NCBI RefSeq assembly: GCF_001700965.1
Contig: NZ_CP016756.1
Span: 62,001-126,000 of the forward strand
Length of the DNA stretch: 64,000 nt
Direction: 5' to 3'
Source of the DNA: Stenotrophomonas nitritireducens
GTDB lineage: Bacteria; Pseudomonadota; Gammaproteobacteria; Xanthomonadales; Xanthomonadaceae
Shown here: in pieces, positions 25,244 through 35,419 of the stretch
Position numbering within the stretch: the stretch's first letter is position 1
How the letters are laid out: every line of letters starts with the position of its first letter
The notes under the pieces: model-generated
Told to the model about the DNA's origin: nothing
Seen by the model: the letters and a program-made list of their open reading frames with translations, nothing else
Database searches by the model: none
Program-made: the position numbers and the translations under genes

Positions 25244-26536
25244 TCACAGCTGCGACTTGATCGGCAGAATGAACTTCTCGATCAGCTTCTCCTTCAATGG
25301 GCGTTGCTGCCACATCGCGTATGTGTATTGCACCGTGGGGCCAAGGTCGGCTTCAAAAACCCTGGTCATGCGTGCTGCGAACGCGGCGTCATAGACATTG
25401 AGGCTGGCTTCGTCGTTGAGCTGGAAGCTGCGTACATCAAAGTTGGTGGAGCCCACCGAGGTCATTACGCCGTCCACGATCAGCAGTTTGTTGTGCATCA
25501 TCGTGGGCTGGTATTCGTAGATCTGCACGCCGGCGAGCAGCAACTCACCCCAGTGGGCCTTCGAGGCCAGACGCACGGTCTCCGAGTCGATGTGCTTGCC
25601 GGGCACGGTCACCCGCACCCGCACACCGCGTTGGCGCGCGGTGATCAAGGCCTTGATGATCAGGTCATCGGGCACGAAGTACGCCGCCTGCAGGTCGATG
25701 CTGCGCTCTGCAGCTGCAATGGCCATCAGGTACATCAGGTGCATGCTCTCGCTACCGCCGGACGGCGACGCCACGAACATGTGCGCATCCATCTCACCGA
25801 CCGGCGCTACCTGCGGAAAATAATCCTCCCCGTTGAGCACCTCGCCGGTGGTTTTGATCCAGTTGTCGTTGAAGGCGGCCTGCACCTGGGCCACCACCGG
25901 CCCCTCAATCTTGAAGTGCATGTCGCGCCAATGCTCGAAGTCCTGGGCATGCCCGCTCCACTGGTCGGCGACACCCACGCCGCCGGTGAAGCCCACCTTG
26001 CCGTCAATCACCAGCAGCTTGCGATGGGTACGATTATTCAGGCGCCCCAGGTTGTACCACTTGAGCGGGCGATACTGATGCACCTCGGCACCGGCGTTGG
26101 TGATCTGATCCAACAGGCTGCTGTCCATCTTCAGGCTGCCCACCCAGTCCACCATCACTTTGACTTTCACACCTGCGCGGGCGCGTTCGGCCAAGGCATC
26201 CGCAAACTCCTGGCCTATCTGTCCCGACCAGTAGATATAGGTTTCGAAGGTGATGGTCTTCTGCGCCGAGTGGATTGCGTCCAGCATTGCCGGGAAGATC
26301 TCATCGCCGTTTTCCAGATCGGTGACGGTATTGCCAGGCACAAGACCCGGCCCGAGCAGCACCCCCATTTCACGGCGGAACTGGGGGCTGTCGGCTGCGT
26401 AAAGATGGTCGATCCTACGTTCGAGCTTCTTCTCGGAGGTCTTGAAATTCATCGCCAGCACCGCCACCAGCAGCGTAACCAGCGCGGTGATCACAATCGT
26501 CCAGACCATTCGTTTGCGGCTCCAGCGCTTGACCAT
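25244..26536 (-). CDS. Cardiolipin synthase-like phospholipase D family protein
   Basis: Membrane-anchored phospholipase D superfamily member, 430 aa. One N-terminal membrane segment (WTIVITALVTLLVAVLAM) is followed by two HKD catalytic motifs: HRKLLVIDGKVGFTGG (about residue 170) and HNKLLIVDGVMTSVGSTN (about residue 350). Such enzymes join phosphatidyl groups to make cardiolipin. The single anchor resembles ClsB/ClsC rather than ClsA. There is no operon partner. Confidence 0.88.
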   Translation of the reverse strand: MVKRWSRKRMVWTIVITALVTLLVAVLAMNFKTSEKKLERRIDHLYAADSPQFRREMGVLLGPGLVPGNTVTDLENGDEIFPAMLDAIHSAQKTITFETYIYWSGQIGQEFADALAERARAGVKVKVMVDWVGSLKMDSSLLDQITNAGAEVHQYRPLKWYNLGRLNNRTHRKLLVIDGKVGFTGGVGVADQWSGHAQDFEHWRDMHFKIEGPVVAQVQAAFNDNWIKTTGEVLNGEDYFPQVAPVGEMDAHMFVASPSGGSESMHLMYLMAIAAAERSIDLQAAYFVPDDLIIKALITARQRGVRVRVTVPGKHIDSETVRLASKAHWGELLLAGVQIYEYQPTMMHNKLLIVDGVMTSVGSTNFDVRSFQLNDEASLNVYDAAFAARMTRVFEADLGPTVQYTYAMWQQRPLKEKLIEKFILPIKSQL

Positions 26537-26692
26537 CGGGGAATAACGCCACTTGGGAAGGCGCCTAGCTAACTGCAGATCCGATAAGTTCCGCGTGAAG
26601 CTGACATGGGCAACCGGTGACGGGCCGCTCAGCGGCTACGCCGCGTGGGCCAAGCCGCCATTCCGGCCTTCCACACCATTGGCAAAAAGTGG

Positions 26693-26881
26693 TCAGCGGC
26701 GTCCTTCGGGATTGCAGGCTGAAGGCCCTTTATCGATCTGATTGGACTGGCGCAACTTGTCTTCCTGCTTTTTCTGGTCGGCCTGCTCGTGCAGATCCTG
26801 CTCGCGCGCGGCGTCGGTCTTGGGCATGCCGTCGGCACGCGCGTCGTCTTTCTGCGGGGCTGGCTTCTGTGGGCTGTTCAT
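26693..26881 (-). CDS. Small Lys/Gln/Asp-rich protein
   Basis: The 62-aa ORF is strongly hydrophilic (PQKPAPQKDDARADGMPKTD, then EQADQKKQEDKLRQSNQ), predicted disordered or a short coiled coil. AAGGTG lies 6 nt upstream of the ATG. No family is recognised. The composition is unlike a random frame of GC-rich DNA, which supports it being real. Confidence 0.5.
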   Translation of the reverse strand: MNSPQKPAPQKDDARADGMPKTDAAREQDLHEQADQKKQEDKLRQSNQIDKGPSACNPEGRR

Positions 26882-27035
26882 ATGCGCACCTTGATTGGCG
26901 AGGATAGGCAGTGTGGCCAGCGCTGTGTTCGGATGGTGTGCTTATGCCGTCAAGACAGTGCGGCGAATCGCCTTGAAGCGAGGGAATGTCGAGTGAAGCC
27001 AACGATTGGCGTTGATCGCGCTGCTGCTGCGTTGT

Positions 27036-29573
27036 TCATTCCTTGTCATCCCAGCGCGACAGATCCTGCTTGAGCGTGTCGATACCCGCCCAAGGGTCTT
27101 TCCTGCGCCGCCTCAGCTTCGCGGGAACCTCCTTGATGGTGAAGGCGTCTGCCCGGTGCAGCTTGGGCAGATCGGCCCACGCCAAGGGCAGCGCCACCGG
27201 TGCGCCAGGACGGCTGCGCATCGAATACGACGCCACCGCGGTAGCGCCGCGGCCATTGCGCAGGTAATCGACGAAGATGCGACGGGTGCGGCGGCTCTTG
27301 GTTGCCGTGGCCAGGAAGCGGTCGGGTTCGGACTGCGCCAGCGCATCGGCGAAGCCACGTGCGAAACGCCTGGTCAGGTCCCAGTCGCAGCCCGGCGACA
27401 GTGGCACCACCACGTGCAGGCCTTTGCCGCCGGACACGCGCAGGAACGACTGCAGTTCCATGCCTGCCAGCAACCTGCGGATATCCGTGGCCGCGCGTTT
27501 CACTTCGGCGAAGGGCACATCAGGGCCGGGGTCCAGGTCGAATACCACTCTGTCCGCCACATCGGGCGTGTCGGCTCTCGCACCCCACGGATGGAATTCC
27601 AGGGTGTTGAACTGGACCAGCTCCATCAACCCGGCCAGATCATCGACCACCAGATAGTCAGCCAGTGCGCCGGACTCCTCCTTCAGGGTGACGGTGGATA
27701 CCCGTTCCAGACCGGCGGTCATGTGCTTCTGGAAAAAACACGGCCGTTCGATGCCGGCCGGGCAGCGGATGACCGACAAGGGGCGGCCAACGATCTCCGG
27801 CAGCAGATGGTCGGACACCGCCAGGTAGTAGTCCCAGACATCCTGCTTGCTGATCCGATCGGCGGGAAACAGCAGCTTGGTCGGGCTGGAGAGCACCGGC
27901 AGCGCATCATTGGACGCACGCGATGCGGGCTTGCCACGTTTGGCCGCGGCAGCCTTCTGTTTCGGCGTGCCACTCTGGTCGCTGTCTCCAAGATCGCCCA
28001 CGTCCTTGTCCAGGCGCAACGCCTTGAGCGAAGGTTGCCGCAGCAGGGCTTGGCCACCTTTGCCGCGGTAGAACACTTCGACCACGAAACGCGGAGCAAA
28101 CCACTTCGCCGTGCGCAGGTCGGTTTCAGTGGTACCGACATGAGCGGTTGGTTTGCTGCCGCCACCACGCAATTTGGGGGCCAGCTGGCGGATCATCGCC
28201 GCATCGAAACCGGTACCCACCCTGCCGGCGTAGCGCCAACCATGGGTGGGGTCCGGTTTGGCCAACAGCAACGCGCCAAAACCGGTGCGTGCACCCTTGG
28301 GGGCGGTATACCCCACTACCGCGAACTCATCCGACGCCAGTTGTTTGGTCTTGCGCCAGTCCTCGCTGCGACCTGGGCGGTAAGCGCGATCCGCCCGTTT
28401 GGATATCACGCCTTCGAAGTGCTGCTCCGCTGCGAGACGGAAAGCCGCCTCTCCGTCTGCTTCCACATGTGAGCTGAAGGCGAGGTGCGGCGGCGCACCC
28501 TTCAATAGTTCCTGCAGCAGCGCCTTGCGCTCAAGCAGCGGTGCATTGGTAACCTCGATCCCGTCAAGATGCAATACATCGAACAACACCAGAGTGAGCT
28601 GCCCCTGCCGCTCGCCTGAAAGCGTGGCCTGCAGCAGGTTGAAATCCTCCTTGGTTCCGCTGCCGGCGATGAGCTCGCCATCCAGCGCAGCCGACTCCAG
28701 CCGCAATCCTTCCAATGCGACGCGGATGTCCGGGAGCTTGTCGGTCCATTCCAGTGCGTTGCGCGACCACAGACGCACATTGCCATCGCTGATGGTGACC
28801 AGGATGCGGTAACCGTCCCATTTGATCTCATGCAGCCATTGCGCACCAAGCGGTGGCGCCTGACCCAGCGTTGCCAACTGTGGCTTGAAGGGCCCTGCCG
28901 GCACCCTGCCCTTGCGGGCTTTGGTCAGCGACAGCGCACGCTTGGCCCAATCCTTGCGTCGGCCGGGCTTTGCCGACTTCACCGGCACGGCGGCCAGCCG
29001 CTTCTTTACCCGCTTGCCGCTGCCGGCACGTTGCTTGTCGCTGTCGGGCGCAGGCGCCACATCGGCCAGCAGGTCATCGGCCTCCAGCGCGCTGGCATAG
29101 GCGTCGCGGTCCTTGAACAGCAACCATTGCGGCTGCCGCGCTGGTTTGCCCGAGCGCACCAGATGCCAGCCCCCTTTCAACTTGTCGCCGAACAATTCGA
29201 ACCGCAGATGGCCTTTGGCCAGTTGTGCCTGCGGGTCACCTTCGGTGGCCCACACGCCGTGGTCGAACTGCGCCACATGCCCGCCGCCGTACTGGCCCTT
29301 TGGAATCTCTCCTTCGAAATCCGCATAGTCGACCGGGTGATCTTCCACCTCGACCGCCATCCGCTTCACCGAGGGATCGTAACTGGGCCCTTTGGGCACC
29401 GCCCAGCTCTTCAGCGTGTCGCCCACCTGCAGGCGGAAATCGTAGTGGCGACGGCTCGCGTGATGCAGCTGGACGACGAAGATCGCGCGTTTACCCTTCG
29501 GCACCGGTTTGCCGGGCTCGGGTTCGCGCGTCTGGTCGAAGCGGCGTTTGCGGCGGTAATCGACAAGGCTCAT
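27036..29573 (-). CDS. ligD: LigD, multifunctional DNA ligase D
   Basis: Enzyme of bacterial non-homologous end joining. The 845-aa protein has three parts in order: a 3'-phosphoesterase domain (about 30-150; LHHASRRHYDFRLQ, FEGEIPKGQYGGG), an ATP-dependent ligase domain (about 220-510; LHEIKWDGYR holds the nucleophilic Lys), and a primase/polymerase domain (about 545-840; VVFDLDPGPDVPF and SGGKGLHVVVPL). A charged linker joins the first two. The ATG at 29573 was chosen because family members begin near the YRRKRRFDQTREP segment. No Ku gene is in this window; it is expected elsewhere. Confidence 0.94.
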   Translation of the reverse strand: MSLVDYRRKRRFDQTREPEPGKPVPKGKRAIFVVQLHHASRRHYDFRLQVGDTLKSWAVPKGPSYDPSVKRMAVEVEDHPVDYADFEGEIPKGQYGGGHVAQFDHGVWATEGDPQAQLAKGHLRFELFGDKLKGGWHLVRSGKPARQPQWLLFKDRDAYASALEADDLLADVAPAPDSDKQRAGSGKRVKKRLAAVPVKSAKPGRRKDWAKRALSLTKARKGRVPAGPFKPQLATLGQAPPLGAQWLHEIKWDGYRILVTISDGNVRLWSRNALEWTDKLPDIRVALEGLRLESAALDGELIAGSGTKEDFNLLQATLSGERQGQLTLVLFDVLHLDGIEVTNAPLLERKALLQELLKGAPPHLAFSSHVEADGEAAFRLAAEQHFEGVISKRADRAYRPGRSEDWRKTKQLASDEFAVVGYTAPKGARTGFGALLLAKPDPTHGWRYAGRVGTGFDAAMIRQLAPKLRGGGSKPTAHVGTTETDLRTAKWFAPRFVVEVFYRGKGGQALLRQPSLKALRLDKDVGDLGDSDQSGTPKQKAAAAKRGKPASRASNDALPVLSSPTKLLFPADRISKQDVWDYYLAVSDHLLPEIVGRPLSVIRCPAGIERPCFFQKHMTAGLERVSTVTLKEESGALADYLVVDDLAGLMELVQFNTLEFHPWGARADTPDVADRVVFDLDPGPDVPFAEVKRAATDIRRLLAGMELQSFLRVSGGKGLHVVVPLSPGCDWDLTRRFARGFADALAQSEPDRFLATATKSRRTRRIFVDYLRNGRGATAVASYSMRSRPGAPVALPLAWADLPKLHRADAFTIKEVPAKLRRRRKDPWAGIDTLKQDLSRWDDKE

Positions 29574-29802
29574 GCCCGCTCCTGTTCCCGCATGGCAGCG
29601 GCAACGCTTGCACGCGACCGTCCTGTACTCATTCCCAGCGCGGTCCGCAACTGAACCCCGCAATCCCCATCAAGGCCGATGTGGTCACTGGCGATTGGCT
29701 CTGGCCTGCTGTTGCCCTCACTCATGGACGGCTCCTGCTGGTGCCCGGCCCAAACCGGTGCGTGGCGGCTGCGACCGTCAATCTACGCACGGGATGTCAA
29801 CA

Positions 29803-30612
29803 TCAGGTCGAGGAGCGGCTATTTCGGCGTGAAAACGGCGCGGTGTTCCGGCGTTTCGCCGGTGGCCTGCTGCTATCGCCCGGGCCATACAGGGGCTGGC
29901 AGTTGGGGCAGAAGAACGCACGCCGGCGCGTGGTTCCAGGGTAACGCTTGCTGACCGGGCCAGAGCACTCGGGGCAGACCTTGCGTGTATGGATCTTCCA
30001 GTGCTTGCGTAGCGTGAATGCACGCTTCCATTCGAGAAAATCGAAGCTGTAAGCGCGCGCCTGGGCGATCATCTGGCCGAGCTTGCGTGGCGGCAACGCC
30101 CCGATGGTCGATTCCGGATGCACGCCGATGCGGAACAACACTTCGTTCTTGATGATGTTGCCCACTCCGGAGAAAACACTCTGGTCCAGAAGCGCGTCAC
30201 ACACCAGCGTGTCCGGCATGGCCTTGAGCTTCTTCCGTGCCAGTCGCGGGTCCCAGTCCTCACTCATCACATCGGCACGCCAGTCGTATACCTCGTCCAG
30301 CGGTTGCTCGATCAGCTTGACCGAACAGGTGTAGAAATTGAGTTAGCCATTGTCGAATGTCAGGGATACCCGGGCCGGCGCATCCTTGCGCTTGTCGATA
30401 CGCCAGCTGCCGAACATCATCAGATGGATACGCAGACTTGCACGGCTGAACTCAAGCAGAAAATGCTTTCCCCAGCTACGCACGGCCTTGACCCGGCGTC
30501 CTCGCAGTACCGACAGATCCACGCTTGTATTGCCGGACACCGCACGCACGGTATGGCCCTTGAAGCGTGCGGCCGCTTCGCGCAACAGAACGATGGAAGG
30601 GCCCTCAGGCAT
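29803..30612 (-). pseudogene. Nei/Fpg-type DNA glycosylase interrupted by a stop codon
   Basis: Base-excision repair enzyme of the endonuclease VIII type. It starts MPEGPSIVLLREAA, where the Pro2 and Glu3 needed for catalysis are present. At codon 90 an in-frame TAA (30343-30345 on the plus strand, read as TTA) interrupts FDNG-stop-LNFYTCSVK. The same frame then runs on without loss to the helix-two-turn-helix (SVFSGVGNIIKNEVLF) and a four-cysteine zinc finger (CPECSGP, FCPNC). A GAA or GAG to TAA change explains the break. The start overlaps the end of the DUF72 gene by 8 nt. Unless the stop is read through or is an error, the enzyme is inactive. Confidence 0.88.
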
Positions 30613-31366
30613 CGGACCCGACCCCAAGCAACGCCTGCAGTTTCAATGCATCGCCAACCGCGTGGCCATGCGCGGTATTGTCGAACACGATCCAACTGCG
30701 GGAGCCGCCTGCATGGTCCAGCCGTTCGACAAGTTGCTGCAGGTCCTGGTCCTGGTATTGGCTGTAATACACCCGCGGGCGGCCATGCCACCGCCAGTAG
30801 TTCCAGTCCGTGGTGCCACCCGGCATGCCGCCATCGGCTGCCCGGGCGGGATCGGCGGCTACCCGCGCAACCCCGTGGCTGCGCAGCATCGCCTCTGCAG
30901 CCGGGGTGAACCAGCTGGGGTGACGCGGCTCGCACGCCAGCGGGCAGTCGCTGCGCCTGCGCAGCACGCGGAAAAAGTTCGCCGCCACCCGGCCGTCGTA
31001 GACCAGGCTCGGAGGAAGCTGCAACAGCAGCACGCCCAACTTGTCCTCCAGGCAGTGCACCCCGTCGAGGAACGCATCCAGCAGGCCGCCGGCGCTATGC
31101 AAGGCGGCATCGTGTGAGATGGCGCGCGGAATCTTCACCGAGAAGCGGAATTCGTCGGGCACCGAGGCCGCCCAACGGGCGTAGGTCTTGGCCTGGTGGG
31201 GACGGTAGAAGGACGAATTGATCTCCACCATGGAGAACCGGCTTGCATAGCGTTCCAGCGCACTTGCGCCGGCATCGAAATGGGCTGCCTGCCGCGCGGG
31301 CAGTGACCAGCCAGCGCAACCTATTCGGAGCCGGGCAAGCTTGGAGGTGGACGTTGCGACCTTCAT
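30605..31366 (-). CDS. DUF72 (YecE-like) protein
   Basis: The 253-aa protein has the TIM-barrel-like DUF72 pattern: RIGCAGWSLP at the start, FSMVEINSSFYRPHQAKTYARW, FRFSVKIPRAISHD, LLLQLPPSL, CEPRHPSW, and YWRWHGRPRVYY toward the end. The function is unknown; genes of this family are often next to DNA-repair genes, as here. GGGAGG lies upstream of the ATG. Its stop codon overlaps the start of the Nei-type gene, so the two are one operon. Confidence 0.9.
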   Translation of the reverse strand: MKVATSTSKLARLRIGCAGWSLPARQAAHFDAGASALERYASRFSMVEINSSFYRPHQAKTYARWAASVPDEFRFSVKIPRAISHDAALHSAGGLLDAFLDGVHCLEDKLGVLLLQLPPSLVYDGRVAANFFRVLRRRSDCPLACEPRHPSWFTPAAEAMLRSHGVARVAADPARAADGGMPGGTTDWNYWRWHGRPRVYYSQYQDQDLQQLVERLDHAGGSRSWIVFDNTAHGHAVGDALKLQALLGVGSDA

Positions 31367-31741
31367 TGGCGGAAGCCTCCCGCGTCAACCGTGGGTAGCC
31401 GGTGAAATCCTGTCCGGGCCATGTGATGAGCAACGCCTGCGGCTGCGGGCGTGCTCGCCGCACCGTGGATGGATGGCTGCCCGGACGCCGCGATTTGCGC
31501 TACGGTATCCGTACATTGCGACAACGCCGCAGGGGGCTCGGCAGCGCAGCATGAACGCTCCATCAAGATCAGGCACACCCTGCCGATATCCTGACGCGGC
31601 GTGCAAAGGCCGGGAGCTGCATCACGGTACCTGCCGTGCTGTTTCACTACTTTCTACGGCTGTCCATTGCAGGCCGCTTCGTTGCTTCCCCAAGACACCA
31701 GATACCACCGCCCATCCCATACACAGGAGCCGAACGGGCAC
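31367..31741. promoter_or_regulatory. Divergent promoter region of DUF72 and the GGDEF/EAL gene
   Basis: 375 nt without a convincing ORF, between genes reading in opposite directions. It should hold both promoters; I see no clear operator. Confidence 0.4.
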
Positions 31742-34387
31742 GTGACTTCCATCCAGCCAGCGACCGAACACACTGCGTCAGGGTTGCCCGCTCGCCGCGC
31801 GGGCCTGCCTCCGCTTGTATGGGCAATAGCCGGCCTGCTATTCGGCCTGGCCTGCACGACGGTCCTGGCCTACCGCGAATGGACGGACCTGCAGCAACAG
31901 GCCGCCAACGCACGTGCCGTCCTCGCTGATACGGGAATGGTGCAGCTGCAGGTGCCACTGCAACGCGCCGCCTCCATCCTGCGCGCGATGCAGACGCTGT
32001 TCCTGGCCAACGACCGGATGGATCAGACCAGCTTCACGCAGTATTACGGCCGGCTTTACGACGGCACCGGTGCTTATACCTCGATGGCCTTTGCACGGCG
32101 CGCCGAGGTGGACCGGCCGCAGACGGAAAATGCCGCTTACCGCTACGAATTCGTCTCGCCTTACCAGAGCAATACCAGCCTGCTGGGTTTCGACATGGTC
32201 AGCCAGCCGGCCAACCTTGCGGCCTTGCTGCAGGCGCGGGACACGGACACCGCGACCCTTTCCGCCCCGTTCGCGCTGCGCCAGAGCGCACAGGCGGGAC
32301 AGAATCCATTGGGGGTCACGCTGCGCTTGCCGGTCTACTCCACCGGCCCCACCCCCACCTCACCCAGCGAGCGTCGCGCGCGCGAAATCGGCGCCCTGGC
32401 CATGGGCATCCGTTTGCAGCCCCTGATAGAAAGCGCATTGAAGCCACCTGTCCTGCAGGGTTTTCGCGTGCGCATACGTGATGCGGATGACCTGTCCCAG
32501 CCCTTCTACGACTCGGGCACGGTTGCTGCAGCCGGTCTGCCTGCGCAGCGGCGCCAGCTCGATTTCGGTGGAAGACGTTGGCAGATCGAAATGCTGCCAC
32601 GTCCGCAGCCGCAGGATCTGGGCAGGCTGCACACCATCGTCATCGGTGGCAGCATCACCAGCCTGTTGCTGTCGGCCCTGCTGTGGTCGTTGGCGATGAC
32701 CCGGCGAAAAGCGCTGGCGTTGGGCGCGCAGATGAGTGCCCGTTACCGCGAGAGCGAGCTGCGTTTCCGCGCCCTCAACGAACTGCTGCCGGCGCTGGTA
32801 TTGCTGGCCGACGCCCGCGACTGGAAAATCGTCTATGCCAACCAGGCCGCGCGGCAGCGCCTTGGTGAACTCACCGGCCTGCAGCTGTCCTCGCTTTTCC
32901 TTGACCAGCAGTTGCAGGCACGTACGCGCGACGCGGCGGACATCCGCAGTGGCTGGAACCGGCTCGAGGCCGAATTGCGAGGCGCGGATGGCGCCAGTTT
33001 CTGGGCGAACGCGTCCATCGCCGAGGTGGAGGTAGATGGTGCGCCGCACCTGCTGATGGTTGCCACCGACAACTCCGAACAGCGCGAGTTGACCGATCGG
33101 CTGAGTTACCAGGCCGCGCACGATGCGCTCACCGGCCTGTACAACCGCCGTGAGTTCGAGCGTCGCGTGGAAGAGCTGCTGGGGGACCGCGGCGCACGCG
33201 CGGCCACCGGTTTCTGGACATTACTGTACATCGACCTTGACCAGTTCAAGCTGATCAACGATGTGTCAGGGCACATGGCAGGCGATCAGCTGCTCGAGCA
33301 GCTGGCCGTGGCCATGCGCCAGCAGCTGCGCAACGGCGATGTGCTCGCCCGCCTGGGTGGGGATGAATTCGGCCTGCTGACCTTCCACACCGCTCCCGAA
33401 GGGCCGCTGGAACTGGCCGAGCGGCTGCGCGCCTGCATCGAAACGCTGATGTTCAGCTGGCAGGGGCGCAGCTACAAGATCAGCTGCAGCATCGGCATGG
33501 TGCTCATTGACCAGCAGGTGCCCACCCTCAAGGATCTGCTGGCCTGGGCCGACACCGCCTGCTATCTGGCCAAGGAAAACGGGCGCAATCGGGTACACGT
33601 CTACCGCGAGGACGACGAGACCACCCGCCGCCAGGGCGAAATGGAATGGGTCAACCGGCTGCGCTGGGCGATGGAACAGGATCGCCTGCTGCTGGACTAC
33701 CAGGAAATCATCTCGCTCACCGGCGAGGACACCGCCACCAATATCGAACTGCTGCTGCGCCTGCGCGATGAGGACGGCAGCATCGTGCTGCCCGGCGCGT
33801 TCCTGCCCGCCGCCGAGCGTTATGGGCTGATGCCGGCCATCGACCGTTGGGTGATCCACAAAGCTCTGGCGAACTTCCACCAACTGCACCCCACCGCGCG
33901 TGTACTGGGCACCTGCGCGATCAATCTGTCAGGTGCAAGCATCGAGGACGAAGGCCTGGCCGATTTCATTCTCGATTGCATAAGCGCGCATGGCGTGCCA
34001 CCGCAGATGCTGTGCTTCGAGATCACCGAGACCGTCGCGGTGCGCAACCTGCTGAAGGTCGTGAGCATCGTGGAACGCCTGCGGCGCGTGGGCTGCAATA
34101 TCGCCCTTGATGATTTCGGTGCCGGCATGTCGTCCTTCGGCTACCTCAAGAATCTCCCGTTGGACCTGATCAAGATCGACCGCAGCTTCATCCGCGATCT
34201 GGATACCGACCCGATCAGCCATACCATCATCAGTGCCATCGCCAAGATCGGCCATCAGCGCGGCCTCAAGGTGGTTGCGGAAGGTGTCAGCAACGACCAT
34301 CTGCGTGAAGCAGCGCGCTCACTCGGCGTGGATTATGCGCAGGGTTTCGGCCTGCATCGGCCGGAGCGGGTACTGTTCCAGCGTTAG
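31742..34387 (+). CDS. Membrane sensor with CHASE, PAS, GGDEF and EAL domains
   Basis: Cyclic-di-GMP signalling protein, 881 aa from the GTG at 31742 (AGGAG about 11 nt upstream). Order: membrane helix (LVWAIAGLLFGLACTTVLAY, about 25-45), periplasmic CHASE-type sensor (about 50-300; MRAMQTLFLANDRMDQ-like pattern), second membrane helix (about 302-322), PAS (about 340-455), GGDEF (about 465-625; ARLGGDEFGLL, active site intact) and EAL (about 640-880). In the EAL domain the signature is ELL, the second Glu of AEGVE is Ser, but INLS, ITET, DDFGAG and KID are kept. It is probably a cyclase, with doubtful phosphodiesterase activity. Confidence 0.9.
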   Translation: MTSIQPATEHTASGLPARRAGLPPLVWAIAGLLFGLACTTVLAYREWTDLQQQAANARAVLADTGMVQLQVPLQRAASILRAMQTLFLANDRMDQTSFTQYYGRLYDGTGAYTSMAFARRAEVDRPQTENAAYRYEFVSPYQSNTSLLGFDMVSQPANLAALLQARDTDTATLSAPFALRQSAQAGQNPLGVTLRLPVYSTGPTPTSPSERRAREIGALAMGIRLQPLIESALKPPVLQGFRVRIRDADDLSQPFYDSGTVAAAGLPAQRRQLDFGGRRWQIEMLPRPQPQDLGRLHTIVIGGSITSLLLSALLWSLAMTRRKALALGAQMSARYRESELRFRALNELLPALVLLADARDWKIVYANQAARQRLGELTGLQLSSLFLDQQLQARTRDAADIRSGWNRLEAELRGADGASFWANASIAEVEVDGAPHLLMVATDNSEQRELTDRLSYQAAHDALTGLYNRREFERRVEELLGDRGARAATGFWTLLYIDLDQFKLINDVSGHMAGDQLLEQLAVAMRQQLRNGDVLARLGGDEFGLLTFHTAPEGPLELAERLRACIETLMFSWQGRSYKISCSIGMVLIDQQVPTLKDLLAWADTACYLAKENGRNRVHVYREDDETTRRQGEMEWVNRLRWAMEQDRLLLDYQEIISLTGEDTATNIELLLRLRDEDGSIVLPGAFLPAAERYGLMPAIDRWVIHKALANFHQLHPTARVLGTCAINLSGASIEDEGLADFILDCISAHGVPPQMLCFEITETVAVRNLLKVVSIVERLRRVGCNIALDDFGAGMSSFGYLKNLPLDLIKIDRSFIRDLDTDPISHTIISAIAKIGHQRGLKVVAEGVSNDHLREAARSLGVDYAQGFGLHRPERVLFQR

Positions 34388-34509
34388 TTGGGTTTGTACT
34401 GTTCGCAACTGGACGCCCATGGAATCTTGCAGTGCACGCATCCTCACTGCACCTACCCGGGGCAGTGCCGTAAGCTGCGCGAACCGTCGCAACTGGGAGG
34501 TGCTTCAAC

Positions 34510-35130
34510 GTGGCGTTCGACAGCAAAGGCCTGCAGGTTCTGGCGCGCGATTTCTATCGCCGTCACCCTGCCCTCGTCGCCCCGGAACTGCTCAACAAAC
34601 TGCTGCTGCGCAGTGACGGCCGCTGCGCACGCATTGTGGAAGTGGAAGCCTACGCGGGCAGCGAAGATCCTGCCGCGCACTCCTTTCGCGGGCAGACTGC
34701 GCGCAATGCCACCATGTTCGGGCCGCCCGGCCACCTGTATGTCTACTTCACCTATGGCATGCACTGGGGCAGCAATGCGGTCTGCGGTGAGGTGGGTGAA
34801 GGCGTGGGTGTGTTGCTGCGGGCGGCCGAGCCCCTGCAGAATCTGCAGCGCATGTACGAAGCGCGCAGCGCGGCAAAGCGCCCCGTCGACCTGGCCAGTG
34901 GCCCGGGGAAGTTGTCACAGGCCTTTGGTCTTAACCGGGACTTCGACGGCGCGGACCTGGTGCTGGGTGACCGCGGCATCGTCATTGCCTGCGACGGCAC
35001 CGCTCCACCCGCCAAACCGGTCATCGGCCCGCGGGTGGGAATAAGCAAGGCGGTTGACACCCCGTGGCGCTGGAGTGTTCCAGGGAATCCCTGCGTGTCG
35101 AAGACGCCAGCTCCCGCAAGAAGGAAGTAG
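34510..35130 (+). CDS. Alkyladenine (3-methyladenine) DNA glycosylase, MPG/AAG type
   Basis: Removes alkylated purines in base-excision repair. The 206-aa length and motifs fit: IVEVEAYAGSEDPAAHSF with the active-site Glu, NATMFGPPGHLYVYFTYGMH, LLRAAEP, LASGPGKLSQAFGL and PRVGISKAVDTPWRW. Translation starts at a GTG at 34510 preceded by GGAGG. It is unrelated to AlkA or Tag. It follows the GGDEF/EAL gene at 122 nt and may have its own promoter. Confidence 0.93.
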   Translation: MAFDSKGLQVLARDFYRRHPALVAPELLNKLLLRSDGRCARIVEVEAYAGSEDPAAHSFRGQTARNATMFGPPGHLYVYFTYGMHWGSNAVCGEVGEGVGVLLRAAEPLQNLQRMYEARSAAKRPVDLASGPGKLSQAFGLNRDFDGADLVLGDRGIVIACDGTAPPAKPVIGPRVGISKAVDTPWRWSVPGNPCVSKTPAPARRK

Positions 35131-35419
35131 ATCGACTTTCTCTGAACGGCGGCGCTGCGGGGCGGTTGTGCCATGCATTCGCACGGTCCTGCACTGTGAA
35201 GACCACTGCGCTTCCTGCATGCACTCCGGGACGGCCGCTTAACCCTGTGCGTATCAGGATGGCAGCACACCCGAACGGAACCCGTCGCGATGAACAGCAC
35301 CCGGCACCCCGAACTGCACCGGCACACGCAAGTGCTTCCGCGAAAGACGGCTTGGTTGTGCATTGCCCTGGGTGCAGCGCTGGCATCCGTGATCCAGGCC
35401 ATCTGATCCGGAGCGAAAA

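Noticed and set aside
25196-26572. Very long plus-strand frame opposite the cardiolipin synthase-like gene
   Set aside because: His/Val/Gly-rich mirror of a gene with two clear HKD motifs on the other strand.
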